From Parahaliea maris (lineage in GTDB: Bacteria > Pseudomonadota > Gammaproteobacteria > Pseudomonadales > Halieaceae), in contig NZ_VRZA01000003.1 of NCBI RefSeq assembly GCF_008064665.1, positions 186,001 through 250,000 on the forward strand: a stretch of 64,000 bases of DNA. Direction: 5' to 3'. This document shows positions 7,662 to 16,084 of this stretch, piece by piece. The notes below the pieces were generated by a model. The model worked only from the letters and a program-made list of their open reading frames with translations. It was not told the DNA's origin and made no database searches. The position numbers were made by a program, and so were the translations under genes. Within the stretch, counting starts at the first letter, position 1; every line of letters starts with the position of its first letter.

Positions 7662-9551
7662 ATGACCCAGTACACCTCTGAAGATATCGAAGTCCTCACC
7701 GGGCTGGAGCCGGTGCGCAAGCGCCCCGGCATGTACACCGATACCACCCGACCCAATCACCTGGCCCAGGAGGTCATCGACAACAGCGTCGACGAGGCCC
7801 TGGCCGGCCACGCCGATCGCATCGATGTGGTCCTGTACAAGAATGGCAGCCTGTCGGTCAGCGATAACGGCCGCGGCATGCCGGTGGACATCCACCCGGA
7901 GCAGGGCAAGCCCGGGGTGGAGGTGATCCTCTCGACCCTCCACGCCGGCGGCAAGTTCTCAAACAAGAACTACCAGTTTAGCGGCGGCCTTCACGGTGTG
8001 GGGGTCTCGGTAGTGAACGCCCTGTCCAATGAGCTGGAGGTGACCATCCGGCGCGATGGCAATGTTCACCGCATCGTCTTCGGGGGCGGCGAGAAAAAGT
8101 CCGACCTGGAGGTGATCGATACCTGCGGCAAGCGCAATACCGGCACCGCGGTACGCTTCACTCCGGACCCGAAGTACTTCGACTCGGTCAACTTCTCGGT
8201 GTCCCGCCTGCGCCACGTACTGCGTGCCAAGGCTGTACTGTGCCCGGGCCTGCGGGTGACCTTCCGCGACGAGAAGAAAGGCGAAAGCGACGAGTGGTAC
8301 TACGAGGATGGGCTGACCGATTACCTGGCCGACTCCACGATCGACTACCCCTGCCTGCCGGAGCAGCCTTTTACCGGCAGCTTCAGCGGTTCCTCCGAGG
8401 CAGTGGAGTGGGCCGTCCAGTGGCTGCCCGAGGGTGGCGAAGTGGTTGCCGAGTCCTACGTGAACCTGATTCCCACCGCCCAGGGCGGCACCCACGTCAA
8501 CGGCCTGCGCACCGGTCTGCTCGACGCCATGCGTGAGTTCTGTGAACTGCGCAGCCTGTTGCCCCGGGGGGTCAAGCTGACGCCCGACGATATCTGGGAG
8601 CGCTGCTGTTACATTTTGTCCTCCAAGCTGGAGGACCCCCAGTTTTCCGGCCAGACCAAGGAGCGCCTGTCCTCCCGCGAGGCGGCTGCCTTTGTATCTG
8701 GCGTGGCCAAGGATGCCTTCAGCCTGTGGTTGAACCAGCACACCGAGGAAGCCGAGCGTCTCGCCGAGTTGTGTATCAGCAACGCCCAGAGCCGCCTGCG
8801 TTCCGCCAAGAAAGTCACCCGTAAAAAGGTCACCGCAGGGCCGGCCCTGCCCGGCAAACTGGCGGACTGCTCCGGCGAAGACCCCGCACGCGGCGAGTTG
8901 TTCCTGGTGGAGGGTGACTCTGCCGGCGGCTCTGCCAAGCAGGCCCGCGACCGCGAGTTCCAGGCTATCCTGCCCCTGCGGGGCAAGATTCTGAATACCT
9001 GGGAGGTGGACTCCCAGGAAATCCTGGCGTCGCAGGAGGTGCACAATATTTCCGTGGCCCTCGGCATCGACCCGGCTTCGGATGACCTCAGCGGCCTGCG
9101 CTACCACAAGGTCTGCATCCTCGCCGATGCCGATTCCGACGGGCTGCACATCGCCACCCTGATCTGCGCCTTGTTCGTGCGCCACTTCCGCCCGCTGGTA
9201 GCGGCGGGCCATGTATTCGTCGCCATGCCACCCCTGTACCGGATCGACGTGGGCAAGGAGGTCTTCTACGCTCTCGACGAGGCCGAGAAACAGGGCGTGC
9301 TGGATCGCATCGAGGCGGAGAAAAAGAAAGGCAAGATCAATGTGCAGCGCTTCAAGGGCCTGGGGGAAATGAACCCCCTGCAGCTGCGCGAAACCACCAT
9401 GGACCCGGATACCCGCCGCCTGGTGCGCCTGGTACTGGACCCGGGCGACGACACCAATTCCATGCTCGACATGCTGTTGGCCAAAAAACGCTCTTCCGAC
9501 CGCAAGGCCTGGCTGGAGCAGAAAGGCGATCTGGCTGACGTCGCGTTATAG
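7662..9551 (+). CDS. parE: DNA topoisomerase IV subunit B
   Basis: A 629-residue ATPase subunit of topoisomerase IV, which decatenates daughter chromosomes with ParC. The GHKL ATPase motifs are EVIDNSVDEA, SVSDNGRGMPVD and GGKFSNKNYQFSGGLHGVG; the length fits ParE rather than GyrB. The TOPRIM domain carries EGDSAGGSAKQARD and the acidic DADSDG pair. The QK-loop and C-terminal DTRRLVRLVL are present. The start is 69 nt after cpdA, and the TAG stop abuts a 13-bp tandem array. A TACAAT sequence near 7625 could be a local -10 box, so independent transcription is possible. Confidence 0.97.
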   Translation: MTQYTSEDIEVLTGLEPVRKRPGMYTDTTRPNHLAQEVIDNSVDEALAGHADRIDVVLYKNGSLSVSDNGRGMPVDIHPEQGKPGVEVILSTLHAGGKFSNKNYQFSGGLHGVGVSVVNALSNELEVTIRRDGNVHRIVFGGGEKKSDLEVIDTCGKRNTGTAVRFTPDPKYFDSVNFSVSRLRHVLRAKAVLCPGLRVTFRDEKKGESDEWYYEDGLTDYLADSTIDYPCLPEQPFTGSFSGSSEAVEWAVQWLPEGGEVVAESYVNLIPTAQGGTHVNGLRTGLLDAMREFCELRSLLPRGVKLTPDDIWERCCYILSSKLEDPQFSGQTKERLSSREAAAFVSGVAKDAFSLWLNQHTEEAERLAELCISNAQSRLRSAKKVTRKKVTAGPALPGKLADCSGEDPARGELFLVEGDSAGGSAKQARDREFQAILPLRGKILNTWEVDSQEILASQEVHNISVALGIDPASDDLSGLRYHKVCILADADSDGLHIATLICALFVRHFRPLVAAGHVFVAMPPLYRIDVGKEVFYALDEAEKQGVLDRIEAEKKKGKINVQRFKGLGEMNPLQLRETTMDPDTRRLVRLVLDPGDDTNSMLDMLLAKKRSSDRKAWLEQKGDLADVAL

Positions 9552-9603
9552 TAGCGTGGCAAAGTAGCGTGGAAAGGTAGCGTGGAAAGGTAGCGTTGCA
9601 AAA
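9552..9603. repeat. 13-bp tandem repeat, four copies, directly after the parE stop codon
   Basis: Four consecutive 13-bp units start at 9552, 9565, 9578 and 9591. The middle two are identical (TAGCGTGGAAAGG) and the outer two differ at a few positions. Each unit begins with TAG; because 13 is not a multiple of 3, the array places stops in all three forward frames. Its unit aligns at 10 of 13 positions with the array at 31690-31754, if both are phased on TAG. Confidence 0.9.
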
Positions 9604-9677
9604 AAATGCGGCATTGCCGCAGTACACTTTGAATGCAACCGGGCCACTGCCGGCCCGGCTTAACGGAGGTAGGAAAG

Positions 9678-10280
9678 ATGGGAATGTGGCAACGACTTAT
9701 CGCATCCACCGCGGGCCTGGGCTTGTTGCTCAGCGCCGGGGGGGCCGCGGCGCAGTGGGAGCTGGACAACGGCAACTCCAGTCTCAATTTTATCTCCGTG
9801 AAGAATGCCGCCGTCGCTGAAACCCACCGTTTCGACACCCTGGTGGGATTCGTGGGTGAGGATGGCACGGTGCAGCTCGCCATCGATCTCGCTTCGGTCG
9901 ACACCGGGATCGAAATCCGTGATGAGCGCATGCGCAAGATGCTGTTCGAGACGGAAAGCTTTTCGTCAGCGAATGTGAGCGGCAAGGTCGACCCCGCGGT
10001 GCTCGCTGCGCTGGAACCGGGTACTGTGCTGACGACAGACCTCGAGGTGACCCTTTCCCTGCACGGCGTGGAGGCGACAGTGTCGGCGCCGGTCGTGGTC
10101 ATCAACGAGGCCTCTGGTGTACTGCGGGTGATTACATCCCGGCCGGTGATGGTAAGCGCCGCTTCCTTCGATCTGGCCAAAGGCGTTGCCGCGTTGCAGG
10201 AAGTTGCGGGACTCAACAGCATCAGTACCGCGGTCCCGGTTACATTCCATCTGGTCTTCAAGCCGGCGTCTGCTCCCTGA
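9678..10280 (+). CDS. YceI family periplasmic protein
   Basis: A 200-residue exported protein of the YceI family, lipocalin-like beta-barrels that bind isoprenoid or other lipids. The signal peptide spans residues 1-25 and ends in GGAAA before QWELDNGNSSLNF, the typical first strand. The motif ETHRFDTLVGFV and the central strands (VQLAIDLASVDTGIEIRDERM) match the family, including its IRDxRM sequence. The ATG at 9678 has GGAGG at 9665-9669. It is followed after 16 nt by the epoxide-hydrolase-like gene. The ligand is not deducible. Some YceI proteins respond to base or osmotic stress, but no such signal is visible here. Confidence 0.9.
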   Translation: MGMWQRLIASTAGLGLLLSAGGAAAQWELDNGNSSLNFISVKNAAVAETHRFDTLVGFVGEDGTVQLAIDLASVDTGIEIRDERMRKMLFETESFSSANVSGKVDPAVLAALEPGTVLTTDLEVTLSLHGVEATVSAPVVVINEASGVLRVITSRPVMVSAASFDLAKGVAALQEVAGLNSISTAVPVTFHLVFKPASAP

Positions 10281-10296
10281 CAGACGCCTGACTGCC

Positions 10297-11292
10297 GTGT
10301 CTGCCGCGGTTTTCAAACACCATAGCCTGGAGCAGGGAGAGCTTACCTTGCACTGGGTCAGTGCCGGGGAGGGTCCACTGGTACTGCTGGCCCACGGCTT
10401 TCCCGGGTTGTGGTACAGCTGGCGCCACCAGCTTCCGGCGCTGGCCGGAGCGGGTTACCAGGCGGTGGCCCTGGACATGCGCGGCTACGGCGCCAGTTCC
10501 CGGCCTCTCGATACCGCGGCCTATCGCTTCGACCGCCAGGCTGCGGACCTGCTCGCCGTACTCGACCACTACGGCGCCGACAGTGCCGTGCTGGTGGGAC
10601 ATGACTTCGGGGCCAACCTGGCCTGGCACATGGGGGTGCATTACCCCGATCGCATTGCCGCTGTGGCCGCCCTGGCTTCACCCCGGGGAATGCCGCTGGC
10701 GGGGGGCGGGGATGTACTGCCTTCGACACAGTTCGCCGCCGTGGCCGAGCAACACTTCTTCCACATGCACTACTTCCAGCAACCTGGCGTGGCGGAGGCC
10801 GACCTGGAGGGGAACGAGGAAACCTTTCTGCGCCGGCTGTTCTGGGCGCTGAGCAGTGACGGCCATCTGCTTGACTGGCAGAACTATCCCAGCGAAGGGA
10901 CCAGGTATCTCGATGTACTGGCCGAACCTGTGACACCCTTACCGTGGCCCTGGCTCAGCGAGTCAGAATTCCAGTATTACCTGACCAGCTATCTGGCCCA
11001 GCCGGGCCCGGCGGTGTTCGCCGGGGGGCTGAATGCCTACCGCGTTATGGATGCCAACTGGATCGCTTTCCGTGAGAGCCTGCACCAGCCGCTACCCTGC
11101 CCGGCGCTGTTCCTCGCGGGTGAAAACGACCCCGTCATCAAGCTCTGCCCGCCGGAGGTGTGGGAACGACAGCGTGGACTGGTACCGGACTTGCGCGCTG
11201 ATCTGAGAGTTGCCGGGGCGGGGCATTTCGTTCAGCAGGAGCAGCCCATGGCGACTAACCGGGCACTGCTGGAGTTTCTGGCGGGGCTTTGA
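10297..11292 (+). CDS. Alpha/beta hydrolase, epoxide-hydrolase-like
   Basis: A 331-residue alpha/beta hydrolase. The oxyanion motif HGFP lies at residues 33-36. The nucleophile elbow is GHDFGA with Asp103, so it uses an Asp rather than Ser nucleophile, as epoxide hydrolases and haloalkane dehalogenases do. GENDPV is the acid region and His310 in GAGHFVQQEQP completes the triad. The cap domain (roughly residues 130-230) is rich in Tyr and Phe, consistent with epoxide-ring-activating tyrosines. The GTG start at 10297 is chosen because it follows the upstream stop. An earlier ATG at 10186 would overlap the YceI gene by 95 nt. The natural substrate is unknown. Confidence 0.85.
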   Translation: MSAAVFKHHSLEQGELTLHWVSAGEGPLVLLAHGFPGLWYSWRHQLPALAGAGYQAVALDMRGYGASSRPLDTAAYRFDRQAADLLAVLDHYGADSAVLVGHDFGANLAWHMGVHYPDRIAAVAALASPRGMPLAGGGDVLPSTQFAAVAEQHFFHMHYFQQPGVAEADLEGNEETFLRRLFWALSSDGHLLDWQNYPSEGTRYLDVLAEPVTPLPWPWLSESEFQYYLTSYLAQPGPAVFAGGLNAYRVMDANWIAFRESLHQPLPCPALFLAGENDPVIKLCPPEVWERQRGLVPDLRADLRVAGAGHFVQQEQPMATNRALLEFLAGL

Positions 11293-11326
11293 CCCGCTCG
11301 CCGATCGCGTTTGTGCCAGCCTGGCG

Positions 11327-11908
11327 TCACCGGGCGTAGCGCTGGCGATATTCTTCCTCGAACTGGGCCATGATCTGGTTCATGCGCAGGGCCTCGCTGC
11401 GGTCCGAGGCGGCACGGGCCCTGGCCTGGATCCAGCGGCCCGTTTCCTGGGAAAACTCGTAGACTGTGAGATCGTGCTCCGCCAGTACTTTCTGGGGGTC
11501 CTCGCCGTACTCTGAAGCCACGGTCAAATGGGCCTGGACCCGCGCATAATCCTCATAGGTCGCCAGCTTGTTCCCGACCTGGGGCTGACTGTCCTGCCCG
11601 GCAAAACGCCCCACCGCAGGTTGGGCGAAGATTTCGGCGTAGCGCCGCATCAATGGTGACCCCGCTCCCGACTGTTTCAATGCTTCCAGAAACTCGGTAT
11701 TTACCCTCTCCCACTGGCTGGCATCGACGCCGAGCACGGCCAGTACCTCCGCCTGGGGCTGTTGATTGGCCAGCCGGGCGTTGGCGGCAGCCCATTCCTC
11801 GAAACTGACGCCATTGACTGGCGGCGGTAGCGCGTCCTCACCCAGTGTCTGCAGGCTCGCTGACGACAACAGGAACAGGGCGCTGATAATCAGGAGCAGT
11901 CGGTGCAT
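11327..11908 (-). CDS. Secreted protein of unknown function
   Basis: About 193 residues, not recognised. The first roughly 24 residues (MHRLLLIISALFLLSSASL) form a signal peptide, so the product is probably periplasmic. The mature part is helical and acidic, with GVSFEEWAAANARL and ASQWERVNTEFLEAL suggesting helical repeats, and ends in a charged helix (MAQFEEEYRQRYAR). The ATG at 11908 has a GGGGA ribosome-binding site; an ATG 21 nt upstream is the alternative. It lies 60 nt downstream of the octahaem cytochrome on the same strand, so the two may be cotranscribed and functionally linked (inference). Confidence 0.6.
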   Translation of the reverse strand: MHRLLLIISALFLLSSASLQTLGEDALPPPVNGVSFEEWAAANARLANQQPQAEVLAVLGVDASQWERVNTEFLEALKQSGAGSPLMRRYAEIFAQPAVGRFAGQDSQPQVGNKLATYEDYARVQAHLTVASEYGEDPQKVLAEHDLTVYEFSQETGRWIQARARAASDRSEALRMNQIMAQFEEEYRQRYAR

Positions 11909-11968
11909 GGCTATTCCCCGTAACTTCATCGTTACAGAGCTTAGTTGAAAACCGGGATTCTGCCCCGC

Positions 11969-14248
11969 TCAGTTGGAACCCGCGCCCAGGCTGCGCAGCA
12001 ATTGTCCGTAGGCCGGATTGCGGGGGTCCGTCGCCTGCAGGCGCGTCGCATAGCGTCGTGCCGCCTCCAGGTTACCCTGCTCGGCGCTGTAGTTGGCCAG
12101 GGCCAGCAGCACCTCCGCGCTTTGGGGGGCCTGGCGCAGCAGTTTTTCCAGCTGGATAATTGCCTTGCTGGGTTGGCCCAGGTCATGGAGCGCCACCGCA
12201 TATACGTAGCGCTGGCGAATACCGCTGGTTTCCCCGGCGGCGGCCTGGCCCAGATAGTCCAGCGCCTTTTCCGAATTTCCCACTCGCGTCTCGAGCAGGC
12301 CGAGGGCAAACAGGGTGGGGCCGTTGCCGGGAGCGACCGCCAGGGCGGCCAGCAGTTGCTCCCGCGCCTCGTCTTCACGCTGTTGGCTGCGCAGCAGGTC
12401 CGCCAGGTTGAGGCGGGCGGGGAGCAACTGCGGATTCATCCCGATCGCCCCACGGTAGGCGGCCTCGGCGGCGGGCAGGTCGCCCCGGGTGGCCAGGAAC
12501 ACGCCCAGTTGAACCCGGTTCCCGGGCATGTCAGCGTGTTGTGTGGCAATGGACTGGTATTCACTGAATAGTGCGAGTAGCGCCTCGACATCGGGTTCAC
12601 GCAGCTGATCCAGCGGTACCGCGGCCAGTTGTTCCGCCACCGCCAGTCGTACCGAGGTCACCTCGTCTGCGATCAGGGGCTGCAACAGCTGGAAACGCCG
12701 GGGCAGGGGCAGGGAGGACAGCGCGTTGACCGCGCTGGCGCGCAGCAGTGGGTCTTTGGAAGTCAGCAGGTTGCGTGCCACTTCCAGTGATTGCCGGTCG
12801 CCGGACTGGCCAAGACTTTCCATCGCCGCGGCACGCCAGATCGGTGCGGCGCCCGGGTCGCTGGCCAGTTCCGCCAGCCGTGGCAGCCCGCGGGTGTCCC
12901 CGGCCGCTACCCCGGCAAAGGCGCGGGCCGGGTGGGTGCCCGTATCGGTAAACTGTACCCCCCAATCGCGCAGTGCCTCCAGGGCCCACTCGTCGTTCTG
13001 TTCACTGTGGCAGGTGGTGCAGGCGTTGGGCGTGTCCAGCATCACGCTCAGGTCGGGGCGGGGAATGCGCATGCTGTGATCCCGCCGCGGGTCCACTACC
13101 ATGTAGGTGGTCTCCGGCATATGGCAGTTGGCGCACTGGGCCCCGGTCGAACCGGCAGGGTGATGGTGGTGTGCCGTGGCGTCGTAAACATCGGCCCTGT
13201 GGCACTGGGCACACACGCCGTTACCCTCCGCCCGCAATTGCAGGCTGTGGGGTTCATGGCAGTTGCTGCATACCACCCCGGCCTGATGCATTTTGCTTTG
13301 CAGGAAAGAGCCGTAGACGTAGTCTTCATCGCGCACCTGGCCATCGTGGTAGTACTCGGGCCAACGCGGCAGGGTGACCCGATGGGTGTCAGGGAGGCTG
13401 GCGCCGTAGTGGTAGTCGCCCAGCGTTCCCCGGCGGGCGTGGCAGCGGCCGCAGGTATCGACCTGGTGGTTACTGTCCAGGGCGCTGCGCCGCCGGGCAA
13501 TACTCTCCCCTTCCGGAAAAGCCCAATGGGCCCGCTGGGCCAGCGTTACCGGGAATCCGGCGTTGTCGGCCCCGGCCAGCTTGCCAGCCCCGGCCAGCTC
13601 CCGGTGTTGCTCCCCGGGTCCGTGACAGGCTTCGCAACTGACGTTCACTTCACTGTAGCGGGTGTCGAAACTGTTGCTCTGCAGGTGGTAGTTTTTTTGC
13701 AGGTCGGTGCTGTGGCATTCGGCGCAGCGCGTGTTCCAGTTCTGGTAGGGCCCGGTCCAGTGCAGCGGATCGCTGGCGTCGATGGCCTCGTCGGGATAGA
13801 GGTGGAACCAGCGCTGGCCGCCCTCCTCCGCCGGCCGGCTGTCCCAGGCAATACTCAGGGCCTGCAGGCGGCCGCGGGTCAGGGGCAGCAGGTACTGCTG
13901 CAGTGGGTAGACCCCAAATACATACTCCACGGGAAACTCTGCCAGCTTGCCGTCTTCACCGTCGGTGTTTACGAAGTACTTGCCGTCACGCTGGAAGAAG
14001 GTGGAGGTAATGCCGTTATAGGTGAAACTGGCATTGTCGAAATTGCCGAGAACGGTCTGTGCATTCGCCGCTTGCATGGCCAGGTCGTGGTGGGAACCCT
14101 GCCAGTCTGAGTAGGCCTGGGCGTGACAGCCCTGGCAGGCGTCGCCCCCGATAAAACCAGGGTGCTGCTCAGCGGCGGTTGAGGGAAAGGCCAGGATGGC
14201 CAGCAGTAATAGAACAATCCGGCCCACGGCGGAAAACCTGTCAGACAA
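11969..14248 (-). CDS. Octahaem c-type cytochrome with HEAT and TPR repeats
   Basis: A 759-residue exported protein. After a signal peptide (residues 1-26) come eight CxxCH haem c sites at residues 38, 175, 205, 266, 327, 346, 372 and 410, in cytochrome c554/paired-CxxCH type spacing. An additional His cluster (HHHH at 360-363) could supply distal ligands. Residues about 430-560 are HEAT-like helical repeats (DPLLRASAVNALSSL, SVRLAVAEQLAAV). Residues about 580-750 are TPR-like (GDLPAAEAAYRGAIGMNPQ, PSKAIIQLEKLLRQAPQ). The haem part suggests periplasmic electron transfer or oxidoreductase activity, and the repeats suggest a docking platform. Partner and substrate are unknown. No haem maturation genes are in this window. 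Confidence 0.88.
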   Translation of the reverse strand: MSDRFSAVGRIVLLLLAILAFPSTAAEQHPGFIGGDACQGCHAQAYSDWQGSHHDLAMQAANAQTVLGNFDNASFTYNGITSTFFQRDGKYFVNTDGEDGKLAEFPVEYVFGVYPLQQYLLPLTRGRLQALSIAWDSRPAEEGGQRWFHLYPDEAIDASDPLHWTGPYQNWNTRCAECHSTDLQKNYHLQSNSFDTRYSEVNVSCEACHGPGEQHRELAGAGKLAGADNAGFPVTLAQRAHWAFPEGESIARRRSALDSNHQVDTCGRCHARRGTLGDYHYGASLPDTHRVTLPRWPEYYHDGQVRDEDYVYGSFLQSKMHQAGVVCSNCHEPHSLQLRAEGNGVCAQCHRADVYDATAHHHHPAGSTGAQCANCHMPETTYMVVDPRRDHSMRIPRPDLSVMLDTPNACTTCHSEQNDEWALEALRDWGVQFTDTGTHPARAFAGVAAGDTRGLPRLAELASDPGAAPIWRAAAMESLGQSGDRQSLEVARNLLTSKDPLLRASAVNALSSLPLPRRFQLLQPLIADEVTSVRLAVAEQLAAVPLDQLREPDVEALLALFSEYQSIATQHADMPGNRVQLGVFLATRGDLPAAEAAYRGAIGMNPQLLPARLNLADLLRSQQREDEAREQLLAALAVAPGNGPTLFALGLLETRVGNSEKALDYLGQAAAGETSGIRQRYVYAVALHDLGQPSKAIIQLEKLLRQAPQSAEVLLALANYSAEQGNLEAARRYATRLQATDPRNPAYGQLLRSLGAGSN

Positions 14249-14296
14249 AAGGCTAGGCTAACGCAGCGATGCGTGATTCCCAAGTGAAGATGGCTG

Positions 14297-15382
14297 TCAG
14301 GCGGCGGTCGAGGGCAGCGCGTCCAGGCGGGAGCTGTGCAGGGGGCGGGTATGCAACTGCCCCGGGGCCGTGGGCCAGAGGCTGGCGGCGAGTTGGTCAG
14401 GTGCCTGGCGCGCACCCTCGGCCAGCCAGCGGGCCAGGACCTCGTGCACCTTGTGGAAGTGGACAGGCGGCGCCGCGGGAGTGCGCTGTAGCCAGTCTGC
14501 AAGGGCGTCGCTGCACAGGGAGTGGATCACCCGGGCGTAGCGTAACTGGGCCAGGGCTTTGGCGTTGGACAACTGCTCCATCTGCCCTGCCAGCGGTTTG
14601 GTCAGCACCGGCTTGCGCCACTGCAGGCACTCGCTGATCAGTTCAAAACCACTGTTACAGATGACCGCGCGGCTGCTGGCAAGGTCGCGTTTGAAGGCGC
14701 TGATGCTGGTGGGGTGAAGCAACACATTGCCCGCTTCCTCGCACGCTAGGCCGGCAGCGTACTGGCGGAAGCGCTGCTGCGGGAACTGCTGCAGCCAGCG
14801 GGTAACCTCCGCCTGGTCCTCGAAGGGCAGGTAAACCAGGACGTGGTCGTCCTGTTGCCGCGGCTGGTCCGGCAGGTCGAGAATTGGCGGCAGTACATTG
14901 TTGCCGTAAGGGTGCCAGTGCAGACCCAGCGGCACATCCACCGGGGCAAAGTGGCGCATGATAAAACGCGACAGCATATTGCCACCGCTCACCGGGGTGC
15001 CGGAGCCAAACGCATACTGGTGGCCGATACCGATGGTGCGTATCCCCGCGAGGTGACCCGCCCAGGCTGAGACCGGTTCAAAATCGGTGACGATGGCGTC
15101 GTAGCCTCCGAGGCGCAGGGAGCGGGCGTCGCGCAGAAACTCGAACAGGTTATTCCCCACCACGGTACCGAGGTAAGAGATGCCGCCGGAGCGGGTGGCA
15201 AAGGTTAGCCCACGCCGGTGTGCAAAGGTGCCGAAGGGCTCCATGTCGAACAGGCGGTCCCGCGGACGTCCGGTAAACAGCCAGTCAACTTCGACATCCA
15301 GAGGGGCCAGTGCCCGGGCCATGGCCCGGGCCCGGCTGATATGGCCCTGCCCGGTCGCCTGTACACCGTAGAGAATGCGCAT
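14297..15382 (-). CDS. MJ1255/VC2487-type glycosyltransferase
   Basis: A 361-residue GT-B protein. The N terminus MRILYGVQATGQGHISRARAM is the glycine-rich loop shared by MurG-like and MJ1255/VC2487-family glycosyltransferases. The second domain has ICNSGFELISECLQWRKPVLTKP, the nucleotide-sugar binding loop where a conserved Glu contacts the donor. The ATG at 15382 overlaps the stop of the PAP2 phosphatase by 1 nt, indicating translational coupling. The pair suggests transfer of a sugar to, or from, a lipid whose phosphate is removed by the partner. The exact glycolipid is unknown. Confidence 0.82.
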   Translation of the reverse strand: MRILYGVQATGQGHISRARAMARALAPLDVEVDWLFTGRPRDRLFDMEPFGTFAHRRGLTFATRSGGISYLGTVVGNNLFEFLRDARSLRLGGYDAIVTDFEPVSAWAGHLAGIRTIGIGHQYAFGSGTPVSGGNMLSRFIMRHFAPVDVPLGLHWHPYGNNVLPPILDLPDQPRQQDDHVLVYLPFEDQAEVTRWLQQFPQQRFRQYAAGLACEEAGNVLLHPTSISAFKRDLASSRAVICNSGFELISECLQWRKPVLTKPLAGQMEQLSNAKALAQLRYARVIHSLCSDALADWLQRTPAAPPVHFHKVHEVLARWLAEGARQAPDQLAASLWPTAPGQLHTRPLHSSRLDALPSTAA

Positions 15383-15903
15383 CAGGCCAGGCCCAGCAGG
15401 GAAGCAGTGAACAGGGCGCAGGAGGTACCCATGAAGGCCCCGGCGAGGGTGTCTCCGGGAAAGTGCACTCCGAGGACAATCCGGCTCAGGGCGACGCAGG
15501 TGGCCCACAGGTACATGGCGATCACCGGGCCGCCGTACACCAGCACCAGCGCGCTGGCCAGCAGGAAGGCGGCGGAACTGTGACCCGAGGGGAAGCTGAA
15601 CTGGTCGGAGGCGGTGATCAGGCTGCGGAACCCGGGCACGGCTTCCTGCGGTCGACGCCGCTTGAGCGTATTCTTGAGTACAAAGTAGAGTGAGCGCTCT
15701 ACCGACAGCGAGAGCGCCAGCAGGAGACAGAATTGATCGAGCTCCCGGGCACCGAGCAGCGCCAGCAGCGCCGGGATAAGCAGGTGCAGATAACCGTCGC
15801 CCGAGCGGGAAAGGGCGCGGGCCAGGGGTCTCACCATGCGCCGTTCACCCTGCCTGAAAACCCTGGCAAGCAGACGCAGATCTAGCTCTTGCAGTGTGTT
15901 CAT
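15382..15903 (-). CDS. PAP2 superfamily membrane phosphatase
   Basis: A 173-residue integral membrane phosphatase. The three PAP2 motifs are complete: K77 to RP84 (KNTLKRRRP), PSGH at 105-108 and SRIVLGVHFPGD at 140-151. Several hydrophobic segments give about five transmembrane helices. Family members remove phosphate from undecaprenyl pyrophosphate, phosphatidic acid, phosphatidylglycerol phosphate or lipid A. The ATG at 15903 gives a normal PAP2 length, but no clear ribosome-binding site supports it, and an ATG at 15927 is possible. It is the first gene of a two-gene unit with the MJ1255-type glycosyltransferase. Confidence 0.85.
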   Translation of the reverse strand: MNTLQELDLRLLARVFRQGERRMVRPLARALSRSGDGYLHLLIPALLALLGARELDQFCLLLALSLSVERSLYFVLKNTLKRRRPQEAVPGFRSLITASDQFSFPSGHSSAAFLLASALVLVYGGPVIAMYLWATCVALSRIVLGVHFPGDTLAGAFMGTSCALFTASLLGLA

Positions 15904-16084
15904 GGAGGCAGTGTGCGCTGCCAGCATGGCAAAGCCGTGACGGTAATGTGGCAGTTGTGTGACAAATTCCGCCCGTAGAACTGCCACTTTGGTGTTATGG
16001 ACAGCATTCCGGGCCCTTCCTATGATGGCGACTATGTGGAAGACAGGCGCATAGTCAGCGGCCTGTCAGTGATACGGAAAGCTT

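Noticed and set aside
12791..14110. Long plus-strand open frame (439 codons) opposite the octahaem cytochrome gene
   Set aside because: It is antisense to a gene with eight CxxCH motifs and clear repeats. Long antisense frames are expected in GC-rich DNA; its protein shows no family motif.
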